5,753 nucleotides of DNA, from NCBI GenBank assembly GCA_022701845.1, contig JAKONS010000360.1:1-5753 (forward strand), in the 5' to 3' direction. Of the stretch, positions 1 to 5,731 are shown in pieces. This stretch comes from Burkholderiaceae bacterium. GTDB lineage: Bacteria > Pseudomonadota > Gammaproteobacteria > Burkholderiales > Burkholderiaceae. A program made the translations under genes and the position numbers. The first letter of the stretch is position 1; each line of letters starts with the position of its first letter. The notes below the pieces were generated by a model. It was not told where the DNA came from and did not search any database. It was given only the letters and a program-made list of their open reading frames with translations.

Positions 1-48
1 GACTCGAGCGTTCAGCTCGTCCCCGCATTCAGGCATTTCTTTCGTGAG

Positions 49-70
49 TTTCTTTGTGCCAGCAAAGAAA
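49..70. terminator. Inverted repeat, candidate terminator or intergenic repeat
   Basis: TTTCTTTG (49-56) and CAAAGAAA (63-70) form a perfect 8-bp stem around a 6-nt loop. A further TTTCTTT at 36-42 could compete for the right arm. The stem is AT-rich in a very GC-rich setting and has no clear T-run on either side, so a classical intrinsic terminator is not proven. From memory, similar TTTCTTTG/CAAAGAAA hairpins recur between genes in several GC-rich proteobacteria, so this may be one copy of a dispersed intergenic repeat. That has not been checked. Confidence 0.45.
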
Positions 71-82
71 GTTACCGCGGGT

Positions 83-104
83 CTGGGGGCGCGCAAGCCC
101 CCAG
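83..104. terminator. GC-rich hairpin, candidate terminator
   Basis: CTGGGGGC (83-90) pairs perfectly with GCCCCCAG (97-104) around the 6-nt loop GCGCAA. The stem is strong and sits 41 nt past the stop codon of the leftward-reading lyase-fold gene. No T-run follows on either strand. It would fit a transcript-stabilising 3' hairpin or an atypical terminator working together with the other hairpin at 49-70. Confidence 0.5.
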
Positions 105-136
105 CTACCAGTTCAAACAACAACAAACAAACAAAG

Positions 137-254
137 CCCCCCCCTCACCACCCACAAACCCCACCCACCTCAAACCCCACCCCCTCCAAAACCTCAACCA
201 ACCCCCCAACATTAGGCACCCCCTCCTCCCCCCCAGCAAACGCAACCACCCCCC
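137..254 (-). other. G-run cluster on minus strand, potential G-quadruplex
   Basis: The plus strand has ten separate C-runs of three or more: 137-144, 151-153, 159-162, 164-166, 175-178, 180-184, 202-207, 219-223, 228-234 and 249-254. On the minus strand, which is the coding strand of the lyase-fold gene, these are G-runs. The set 137-166 meets the usual four-run quadruplex pattern with loops of 6, 5 and 1 nt. The cluster spans the stop codon, so a structure could form in the mRNA 3' end or in the non-template DNA strand. Formation is inferred. Confidence 0.5.
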
Positions 255-1632
255 GAACAAACCGCAGCAACCGCTCCGTCCCATCAGCCAACGGCGCACA
301 CCCCCGCATCTCCACCGCCTGCGCCGCCACCACCAACTCCATCGCCAGCAACGACCGGCACATCACCCCCAACTCACAGGTGCGACGTGCCGCCAGGCTG
401 GTATGGCTGAACCGGTCGATATTCCCGTTCGAATGGCTCGAACTCGGCAGATCGTGCAGCACCGGCATCGCCAGCAGCCGCGCCTCCGACGTCAGCGACT
501 TGTGAAAATACGCCAGCCCGTTGAAACCGGGCAGCCCGATCTCGTCCTCCTCGATCAGCCCCATGCTGAGCCCCGACCAGAAGGAGTCCGCCATCTTGGC
601 GATGCGCTCGGTGGAGCAGGTCATCACCGGCACCATCGCCAGCCGCATCGTGTCCAGCGCCATCGACAGCTGCAGCATGTCGAAGTTGGCCACCGCCACC
701 AGGCGCCGCTCGGCGACCGACACGACCGGGTTGCACTGGCTGGCGTTGAGCTCGGTCACGAACTGGCGGTGCGCGAAGTCGTAGGTGTCCAGCGCGTTGC
801 CGAACACGATCGGAATCGAGCGAAAGCACAACGGATCCTGCAGCTTGCGCGGACCGTCCTCCTCGAACAGATAGCTGCCCTGCAGGCCGGCATGCAGCCG
901 GTCGCCGACGGTGCGCACGCCGGCGAAAGGCTTGGAGGCGATCGCCGCCGCAGTGGTGATGGAGGGGTTGGCGCCGTAGCCCTCCATGCTCAACGCCGCC
1001 ACCGGCACCCAGGCCCGCAGCAGCGCCGCGAGGTCGTGGAACGCCAGCGCGGCCAGGCCGAGCGAGAACGCGCTCGAATTGAGCAGCGCGAGCGCTTCGC
1101 CGGCTTCGAACGGGGTGTCCGCATAGAGCTGGCTGCCGACGTCCGACATCGGCGACATGTCGCTCTCGCCGCCGGCGCCCCACACATGCAGCACGATCGG
1201 CCGATGCGCGTTCAGCGCGGCGACGACGATGTCGGCGAGCAGCGGACGCACGCCCGGCATGCCCGAGGCCATCGAGTTCAACAGCACCGCCAGCGTGGCA
1301 CGCACCCACTCGACCGAGGCCTGCGGGCCGTGGCCCATGCGGTGGGTGCGCAGCAGGCGCCGGTTGAACTCCGCGATGCGGTCGCCGGCCAGCGGCACGC
1401 CGGTCTTCACGCCGACGCTGCTGTTGAAGCCGTACACCGTCTCGCCGCTGGCCAACACCTCGTCGACCACCGCGCGGGCGTCCTGCATGACGGCGCGGGC
1501 GCTGTCGGCCAGCCGCACCCGGGCGCCGTGGCGGGCGATGTCGACCACCTGCTGCGCGGTCAGCGTCCGGCCGTCGATGGCGATTTCCGCCGGGGTGTCG
1601 GGGGTTGTTGTCGTGGAGATGGGCGTGGTCAT
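145..1632 (-). CDS. Aromatic amino acid lyase-fold protein lacking the MIO triad
   Basis: This 495-residue protein has the length and overall pattern of the histidine/phenylalanine ammonia-lyase family. Family landmarks seen in order are VYGFNSSVG (66-74, with the conserved Tyr67), RTHRMGHG (95-102), ALLNSS (182-187), QDPLCFR (265-271), ELNASQCNP (294-302) and an Asn-Phe pair near 316. Family members normally build the electrophile MIO from Ala-Ser-Gly. Here the equivalent stretch reads GAGGESDMSPM (152-162), with no ASG. By alignment from memory, the second catalytic Tyr (HAL Tyr280) is Leu268 and the HAL Glu414 position is Ile405. Ordinary ammonia-lyase activity is therefore doubtful; it may catalyse another reaction or bind ligand only. 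The ATG at 1632 lies 5 nt after the stop of the Bug gene, with no clear ribosome-binding site, suggesting translational coupling. The C-terminus looks intact, but its codons are aberrant below about 378. Fold assignment is firm; function is unknown. Confidence 0.85.
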   Translation of the reverse strand: MTTPISTTTTPDTPAEIAIDGRTLTAQQVVDIARHGARVRLADSARAVMQDARAVVDEVLASGETVYGFNSSVGVKTGVPLAGDRIAEFNRRLLRTHRMGHGPQASVEWVRATLAVLLNSMASGMPGVRPLLADIVVAALNAHRPIVLHVWGAGGESDMSPMSDVGSQLYADTPFEAGEALALLNSSAFSLGLAALAFHDLAALLRAWVPVAALSMEGYGANPSITTAAAIASKPFAGVRTVGDRLHAGLQGSYLFEEDGPRKLQDPLCFRSIPIVFGNALDTYDFAHRQFVTELNASQCNPVVSVAERRLVAVANFDMLQLSMALDTMRLAMVPVMTCSTERIAKMADSFWSGLSMGLIEEDEIGLPGFNGLAYFHKSLTSEARLLAMPVLHDLPSSSHSNGNIDRFSHTSLAARRTCELGVMCRSLLAMELVVAAQAVEMRGCAPLADGTERLLRFVRGVVAFAGGEEGVPNVGGLVEVLEGVGFEVGGVCGW

Positions 1633-1637
1633 GGGCG

Positions 1638-2615
1638 TCAATCGAGGGTGATGTTGGCGGCCTGGATCACCGGGCGCCAGCGCTGGGTCTCGCTGCGCAG
1701 CTTGGCGGTATAGCGGGCGGAATCGCTGGCATCGGGCGTGCCGAACTGCTGATCGAACTTGCGCTGCACCTCGGGCTGCGCGAGCACCCGCGCCATCGCC
1801 GCCGACAGCCGCTGCGCCACCGCGGCATCGAGGCCGGCCGGTGCCACCAGGCCGTAGTCGCCGGTCAGCACCACCTCGGGCAGACCGACCTCGGGCGCCG
1901 ACGGCACCTGGGGTAGCCATTTGGCGCGGGCGTCGGCCGCGCAGAACAGCGCGCGCGCCTTGCCCGACTGCACGAAGGGGATCACGCCGGCGACCTCGCC
2001 GATGAAGGCATCCACCTGGCCGCCGATCAGCTCCTGCAGCGCCGGCGCCGCGCCCTTGTAGGGCACGTGCAGCAGCTGGGTGCCGCTTTTCTGCTGGAAC
2101 AGCGCGGCCAGGATGTGCGGGCTGCTGCCGACACCGGTCGAGGCGATGGAGAAGCCGCCGGGCCGCTGCCGGGCCTCGGCGATGAAGCTCTGGATATCCG
2201 GCGCCTTCACGCCCGGGCCGACGACGAAGACGTTCGGCGCGGTCGCCACGCCGCTGATGAAGGTCAGGTCGGCGAACGTGTCGAACAGCGGCTTGGCGGT
2301 GAGCAGCGGCAGGAACACGGTGGCACCGGTGCCGGCCAGCCCGACGGTGTAGCCGTCGGCCGGCGCGCGCGCCACGCTCTGCACGCCGAGGGCGCCGGAG
2401 ACACCCGGCCGGTTGTCCACCACCACCGATTGCTGCAGTTCGGCCGACAGGCCCGCCGCCACGATGCGGCCGTAGTTGTCGGCCGGCCCGCCGGGCGGGA
2501 ACGGCACCACCAGGCGCAGCGGCCGGTCGGGAAAGGTGGCCGCACGCGCGGGCAGCGCGAAGGCGCCGAGGGCAGCCCAGGCGGCGAGGCTCTTCAGGAC
2601 GGGGCGTCTGTTCAT
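1638..2615 (-). CDS. Bug-family (TctC-like) periplasmic solute-binding protein
   Basis: A 325-residue secreted receptor of the Bug family, the extracytoplasmic binding component associated with tripartite tricarboxylate transporters; members bind small carboxylates and amino acids. Residues 1-25 form a signal peptide (Arg-Arg, hydrophobic core, cleavage expected after ALPARA). RRPVLK near the start resembles a weak Tat motif. There is no lipobox Cys. The mature part begins FPDRPLRLVVPFPPGGPAD, the family's N-terminal signature, and continues with NRPG, GALG, ADGYT and HVPYKG, typical of Bug proteins. The ATG at 2615 is preferred over an upstream in-frame ATG (2714), because it alone places the signal peptide at the N-terminus; GGAA lies about 7 nt before it. 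No TctA/TctB membrane subunits are in the window, as is usual for orphan Bug genes. The ligand is not known. It is probably co-transcribed with the lyase-fold gene. Confidence 0.93.
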   Translation of the reverse strand: MNRRPVLKSLAAWAALGAFALPARAATFPDRPLRLVVPFPPGGPADNYGRIVAAGLSAELQQSVVVDNRPGVSGALGVQSVARAPADGYTVGLAGTGATVFLPLLTAKPLFDTFADLTFISGVATAPNVFVVGPGVKAPDIQSFIAEARQRPGGFSIASTGVGSSPHILAALFQQKSGTQLLHVPYKGAAPALQELIGGQVDAFIGEVAGVIPFVQSGKARALFCAADARAKWLPQVPSAPEVGLPEVVLTGDYGLVAPAGLDAAVAQRLSAAMARVLAQPEVQRKFDQQFGTPDASDSARYTAKLRSETQRWRPVIQAANITLD

Positions 2616-2757
2616 GGTCGGTTCCAGGCAGTGTTGCGTTGGGGGGGTCGGAATGTGAAAAGGGCCGGGGGTAGGGAGACGCCCGGATTGAACGTGCGAT
2701 GCGGCCCGCCACAAAATCAGGTCGCCTTCTTCACCGAGTAGCCGTGCTTATCAATCC
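2616..2757. promoter_or_regulatory. Divergent intergenic region between bug and lysR-bug genes
   Basis: This 142-nt gap separates the Bug receptor start (reading left) from the LysR-Bug fusion start (reading right). That is the classic arrangement in which a LysR-type regulator controls both itself and the divergent target. Both promoters should lie here. On the plus strand, TATCAAT (2749-2755) sits directly before the regulator ATG, with no recognisable ribosome-binding site, so a leaderless transcript is possible. No convincing -35 element was found. The best internal dyad is at 2687-2700. Confidence 0.6.
2687..2700. promoter_or_regulatory. Candidate LysR operator (imperfect dyad)
   Basis: ATTGAACGTGCGAT matches its own reverse complement at 10 of 14 positions, including the outer AT/AT and central ACGT. 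It lies about 72 nt upstream of the Bug receptor start codon, a distance compatible with a LysR activation site. Its T-to-A spacing is T-N10-A rather than the usual T-N11-A, and it does not resemble the palindrome at 4600-4614, so support is weak. Confidence 0.25.
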
Positions 2758-4554
2758 ATGACAGATCCCGAGCGTGCCTCCGCCGGCGCCAGCGCCGTCA
2801 CGCTGCGACAGCTCGAGATGCTGGTGGCGGTGGCCGAGCACGGCAGCTTCAGCGCCGCGGCCGACACCCTGGGGCTGACCCAGTCGGCCGCCAGCCAGTG
2901 CCTCAAAAGCCTGGAATCGGCGCTCGGCACCGCGCTGTTCTCGCGCTCCACCCGCAGGGTCGAACTCACCGCCGCCGGCCAGCGCATGCTGCCGGCGCTG
3001 CGCGAGGCGCTGGGCGCGCTCGACGGGGTGCTGCAGCAGGTGCGCCACGATGCCCGGGAGGCCGGCGGTGTGGTGCGCATCACCTGCACCGCAGCCACCA
3101 GCGCCTACCTGCCGGCGCGCTTGGCCGAGATCGCCCGGCACCATCCCGGGATCGACCTGCGCCTGGTCGAATCCGGACGCCAGGCGGCCCTCGACCAGGT
3201 ACGCAGCGGCCATGCCGACCTCGCGATCACCGACGCCGACCGCCCCGCGCCCGGCCTGCGGCAGACCACCCTGGCGCACGACCCCTTCGTGCTGGTCTGC
3301 CGCGACGACCACCCCTTCGGCCACCGGCGCGAGATCGCCCCGGAGCACCTGCGCTACGAGCGGCTGGTGGCGCTGGAGGAAACCGCCGGCGTACTGAAAA
3401 GGTTCGACGCGCGCCCTGCCGACATCCAGTTCGTCATTCACCCGCACACCGCGCTCGACCTGGTGCTGCAGCACCGCGGCGTGGCGCTATTGCCGTCGCT
3501 GAGCCTGCCCGCCACCCGGCATCCGCGGCTGCGCACGGTGCCGGTGCAGAACGGCCCGGCCTGGCGGCTGGCGCTGTCGACCAGCCGGGCGCATCGCCCC
3601 GGCAGCACCGCGCGCGCCATCCACGACCTGATCGCGCGCGTGGCACAGCGCCCGCCGGCCCGCGAGACACGCCCGGTGACCCTGCTGATCCCCTACCCGC
3701 CCCACGGCCCGGCCGACGAACTCGGCCGCTGCTTCGCGACCCGGCTGGCCGCCGCGACCGGGCGCGAGATACGGGTGCAGAACACCACCGGCATGGGCGG
3801 CGCCCTCGGCATCCACATGGCGACCCGGGCGCAGCCCGACGGGCTCACCCTGGCGCTGGCCGGCACCGGCACGCTGATCTTCAATCCGCTGCTGGCGACC
3901 CGCGACATGTTCGAGGTGTTCCACGACCTGCGCTTCATCGGCGGATTGGCGCAGGTGCCGAACATCCTGGCGGTCGGCGGACACATGCCGGCGCGCGACC
4001 TGCGGCAGCTGCTGGCCCATGCGCGCCTGCGGCCCGGCGCCTGGAAGATCGGTGCGGCCGGCAGCGGCATCAGCCGGGTGCTGGCCGAGCTGTTCCAGGC
4101 CGAGACCGGCATAGCGCTGCAGACCCAGCACTACGAGGGCCTGACACCGGCGGTCCGGGATCTGGCGCGAGGCGAGGTCGACATGGTGTTCGGCGAGGCG
4201 CCGGGCATCCTGCCGCTGATCGCCACCGGCCAGGCCTATCCGATCTTCACCGCCGAGAAGGCGCGCGCCGACTGCCTGGCCGCCACCCCGTGCGCGGCAG
4301 AAGCGGGGCTGGCGGCACTGGTGGCCGGCAGCGGCTACTGCTTCGTCGGGCCGGCGGCCCTGCCGCAGGCGCTGTGCGACGAACTCTGGGCGGAGATGTC
4401 CGCGGTGTTGCGGTTGCCGGCGCTGCAGCACGATGTCGCGCGGCTGGGCGCGCTGCCGGACCTGCGCGACGGCGCCGCCTACGAAGCGCATATCCGCCGC
4501 GAGCAGGAACGCTGGCGCGACGTCATCGCCGCCGGTGCCGCGGCCGCGGCTTGA
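2758..4554 (+). CDS. LysR-type regulator fused to a cytoplasmic Bug domain
   Basis: One uninterrupted 598-residue frame carries two complete proteins. Residues 14-73 are a LysR winged helix-turn-helix (LRQLEMLVAVAEHGSFSAAA, then TQSAASQ and LFSR); residues about 103-296 are the LysR effector-binding domain. A short linker (about 297-303) leads to a full Bug domain (about 304-592), beginning VTLLIPYPPHGPAD and continuing GALG, DGLTLALAGTG and ELFQAETG. LysR proteins normally stop near 300 residues, and Bug proteins normally have a signal peptide; none is present here, so the Bug part should be cytoplasmic. The Bug domain resembles the divergent receptor, sharing GPADxxGR and LAGTGxxxFxPLL. In the fusion the usual PPGG is PPHG. 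Inference: the Bug domain is an added ligand sensor for the cluster. The ATG at 2758 has no visible ribosome-binding site, and no upstream in-frame start was found. A low-complexity Ala tail ends the protein. Confidence 0.92.
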   Translation: MTDPERASAGASAVTLRQLEMLVAVAEHGSFSAAADTLGLTQSAASQCLKSLESALGTALFSRSTRRVELTAAGQRMLPALREALGALDGVLQQVRHDAREAGGVVRITCTAATSAYLPARLAEIARHHPGIDLRLVESGRQAALDQVRSGHADLAITDADRPAPGLRQTTLAHDPFVLVCRDDHPFGHRREIAPEHLRYERLVALEETAGVLKRFDARPADIQFVIHPHTALDLVLQHRGVALLPSLSLPATRHPRLRTVPVQNGPAWRLALSTSRAHRPGSTARAIHDLIARVAQRPPARETRPVTLLIPYPPHGPADELGRCFATRLAAATGREIRVQNTTGMGGALGIHMATRAQPDGLTLALAGTGTLIFNPLLATRDMFEVFHDLRFIGGLAQVPNILAVGGHMPARDLRQLLAHARLRPGAWKIGAAGSGISRVLAELFQAETGIALQTQHYEGLTPAVRDLARGEVDMVFGEAPGILPLIATGQAYPIFTAEKARADCLAATPCAAEAGLAALVAGSGYCFVGPAALPQALCDELWAEMSAVLRLPALQHDVARLGALPDLRDGAAYEAHIRREQERWRDVIAAGAAAAA

Positions 4555-4599
4555 CGGCCCGAATCCACCGCGCCATTGAGCAGGTGGGGTCATCGGGGC

Positions 4600-4614
4600 A
4601 TTAGCCCGGCTAAT
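4600..4614. promoter_or_regulatory. LysR-type T-N11-A palindrome upstream of deacylase gene
   Basis: ATTAGCCCGGCTAAT has perfect 6-bp arms (ATTAGC/GCTAAT) around CCG and fits the LysR box pattern T-N11-A (T at 4601, A at 4613). It starts 45 nt after the stop codon of the LysR-Bug gene and lies 44 nt before the deacylase start, so it is well placed to be a binding site for that regulator. An overlapping GGGC-ATTA-GCCC hairpin (4596-4607) competes with it, so an RNA role is an alternative. Confidence 0.5.
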
Positions 4615-4647
4615 TTATCGGCCTGCGGTTAATCCCCTTCAATCCGA

Positions 4648-4662
4648 CCATTCCATGAATGG
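4648..4662 (+). promoter_or_regulatory. Inverted repeat over the deacylase start codon
   Basis: CCATTC (4648-4653) and GAATGG (4657-4662) are perfect 6-bp arms around CAT. The right arm contains the ATG used here as the deacylase start (4659-4661). A second ATG (4655-4657) lies in the loop and right arm in another frame. With no ribosome-binding site visible, this may be a small hairpin limiting initiation or simply chance. Confidence 0.3.
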
Positions 4663-5720
4663 GCATCGCAGTGGCGCAACTCTTTCGAACCGCCGGCCAG
4701 TCGGTCGTGACCGACATCGACCTGGACGCGAACGGCAGACAGGTGGGGCATGCGCGCCTGCCGCACTCCTCGCACCGCTCGGCCTATGGCTGGCTGCCGA
4801 TCCCGCTGGCGTCGATCCGCAACGGCGACGGCCCGGTGGCGCTGGTGATCGGCGGCAACCACGGCGACGAATACGAAGGCCAGATCATCGCGTCGCGGCT
4901 GGCGCGCGAGATCGCGCCGGAGATGGTGCGCGGACAACTCATCGTGCTGCCGATGGCGAATTTTCCGGCGGCGCAGGCGGGCACCCGGACCTCGCCGATC
5001 GACGGCGGCAACCTCAACCGGCTGTTTCCCGGCGACCCGGCCGGCGGCGTCACCCCGGCGATCGCCCGCTATATCGAGCAGGTGCTGCTAGCCCGTGCCG
5101 ACCTGGTGATCGACCTGCATTCGGGCGGCAGCTCGCTGCTCTACCACGGCACCGTGGCGCTGGCGGGCGAGCCGGTCGGCGATACCGAACAGCGCCAGCT
5201 GCCGGGGTTGCTCGACGCGTTCGGCGCGCACTACACCAGCCTGCTGAAGACGCTCAACCCGGCGACGATGCTGGGCGCCGCGCGCCGGCAGGGCGCGCTG
5301 TGCATCGTCGGGGAGCTGGGCGGTGCCGGAACCGTATCCAGAGCCGGCCTCGACCGCGCCTGGCATGGTGTCTGCCGCACCCTGCAGGCGTTCGGCGTGC
5401 TCGGCCCCGGATGCATCGCCACCCCGCCCGCCCTGCCTGGCACGCGCATCGAGCTGGCCTTCGGTTCCGACACCCACCATGTCTATGCCCGGGCCGCGGG
5501 TGTGTTCGAGCCGCTGGTCGCGTTGGGCGACGAGGTCCAGGCCGGCCAGGGCGCTGCGCTGATCCACGATCCGGCGACGCCCGGGCAGGCACCGCAGCGG
5601 ATGGTTTTCGAAGGCCCGGGCATCGTCGTCTGCCAGCGCGTTCCGGCGCAGGCGGTGGTCGGCGACTGCCTGTTCCAGATCGGGTCCCCGGTCCCACCGC
5701 ACCGTTCGACAGCAGCGTGA
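4659..5720 (+). CDS. Zinc-dependent deacylase, DoeB/AstE/aspartoacylase family
   Basis: A 353-residue cytoplasmic metallo-amidohydrolase (peptidase M14-related). The zinc site is visible as GGNHGDE (His68, Glu71) and DLHSGG (His154). Substrate-carboxylate residues are expected in TRTSPIDGGNLNR (Arg110, Asn120, Arg121), and the catalytic Glu is Glu219 in GELGG. A C-terminal beta-rich lid follows from about 270. The sequence most resembles DoeB, which deacetylates N-alpha-acetyl-L-2,4-diaminobutyrate in ectoine breakdown; succinylglutamate desuccinylase is a more distant relative. No ectoine hydrolase or other ectoine gene is seen, so the substrate is better stated as an unknown N-acyl amino acid. 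The start is uncertain: ATG 4659 has no ribosome-binding site, and GTG at 4671 is an alternative, with conserved sequence beginning near residue 17. It lies downstream of the LysR-Bug gene in the same direction and may be its target. Confidence 0.88.
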   Translation: MGIAVAQLFRTAGQSVVTDIDLDANGRQVGHARLPHSSHRSAYGWLPIPLASIRNGDGPVALVIGGNHGDEYEGQIIASRLAREIAPEMVRGQLIVLPMANFPAAQAGTRTSPIDGGNLNRLFPGDPAGGVTPAIARYIEQVLLARADLVIDLHSGGSSLLYHGTVALAGEPVGDTEQRQLPGLLDAFGAHYTSLLKTLNPATMLGAARRQGALCIVGELGGAGTVSRAGLDRAWHGVCRTLQAFGVLGPGCIATPPALPGTRIELAFGSDTHHVYARAAGVFEPLVALGDEVQAGQGAALIHDPATPGQAPQRMVFEGPGIVVCQRVPAQAVVGDCLFQIGSPVPPHRSTAA

Positions 5721-5725
5721 AGGAG
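5721..5725 (+). promoter_or_regulatory. Ribosome-binding site of the downstream partial gene
   Basis: AGGAG begins immediately after the deacylase stop codon and sits 6 nt before the ATG at 5732. It is the clearest ribosome-binding site in the window and supports a real gene start and co-transcription with the deacylase. Confidence 0.75.
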
Positions 5726-5731
5726 TCGCAG

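Larger units (their letters stand above)
1..144. other. Non-coding region downstream of the lyase-fold gene
   Basis: No credible gene is seen here. The stretch holds two perfect hairpins (49-70 and 83-104), annotated separately. It ends in an A/C-only run (about 115-135) and eight consecutive C residues (137-144) directly next to the stop codon of the minus-strand lyase-fold gene. It most likely serves as a transcription-end region for that gene, and perhaps for a convergent gene left of the window. Confidence 0.6.

Noticed and set aside
44..505. Pro/Thr/Asn-rich plus-strand frame at the left end
   Set aside because: It is the complement of the C-free codons of the lyase-fold tail. Its low-complexity composition follows from that skew, and no domain or ribosome-binding site was seen.
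1150..1185. Frameshift or sequencing error hiding an ASG triad in the lyase-fold gene
   Set aside because: Family-like sequence continues in the same frame on both sides, and no small shift in this stretch recreates Ala-Ser-Gly.
403..1713. Long plus-strand open frame opposite the lyase-fold gene
   Set aside because: It is His/Arg/Gln-rich with no recognisable family, and is explained by the GC-rich codon pattern of the minus-strand gene.
2701..2709. GCGGCCCGC dyad as a LysR box
   Set aside because: It is short, as expected by chance in GC-rich DNA, and the flanking bases do not give the T-N11-A pattern.
145..2712. A single 855-residue minus-strand open frame running through both minus-strand genes
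   Set aside because: Its first 360 residues are an Arg/Gly/Ala-rich shadow of the Bug gene in another frame. Only the part from the ATG at 1632 matches the lyase fold.
3487..4593. 368-residue minus-strand frame opposite the Bug half of the fusion
   Set aside because: It is Gln/Arg/Gly-rich and has no recognisable motif; it looks like an antisense shadow in GC-rich DNA.
2898..4604. 568-residue plus-strand frame overlapping the LysR-Bug gene
   Set aside because: It is Arg/Pro/Gly/Ala-rich throughout with no family signature. The overlapping frame contains clear LysR and Bug motifs.
4596..4607. GGGC-ATTA-GCCC hairpin as a terminator for the LysR-Bug gene
   Set aside because: The stem is only 4 bp, no T-run follows, and it overlaps a much better palindrome of operator type.
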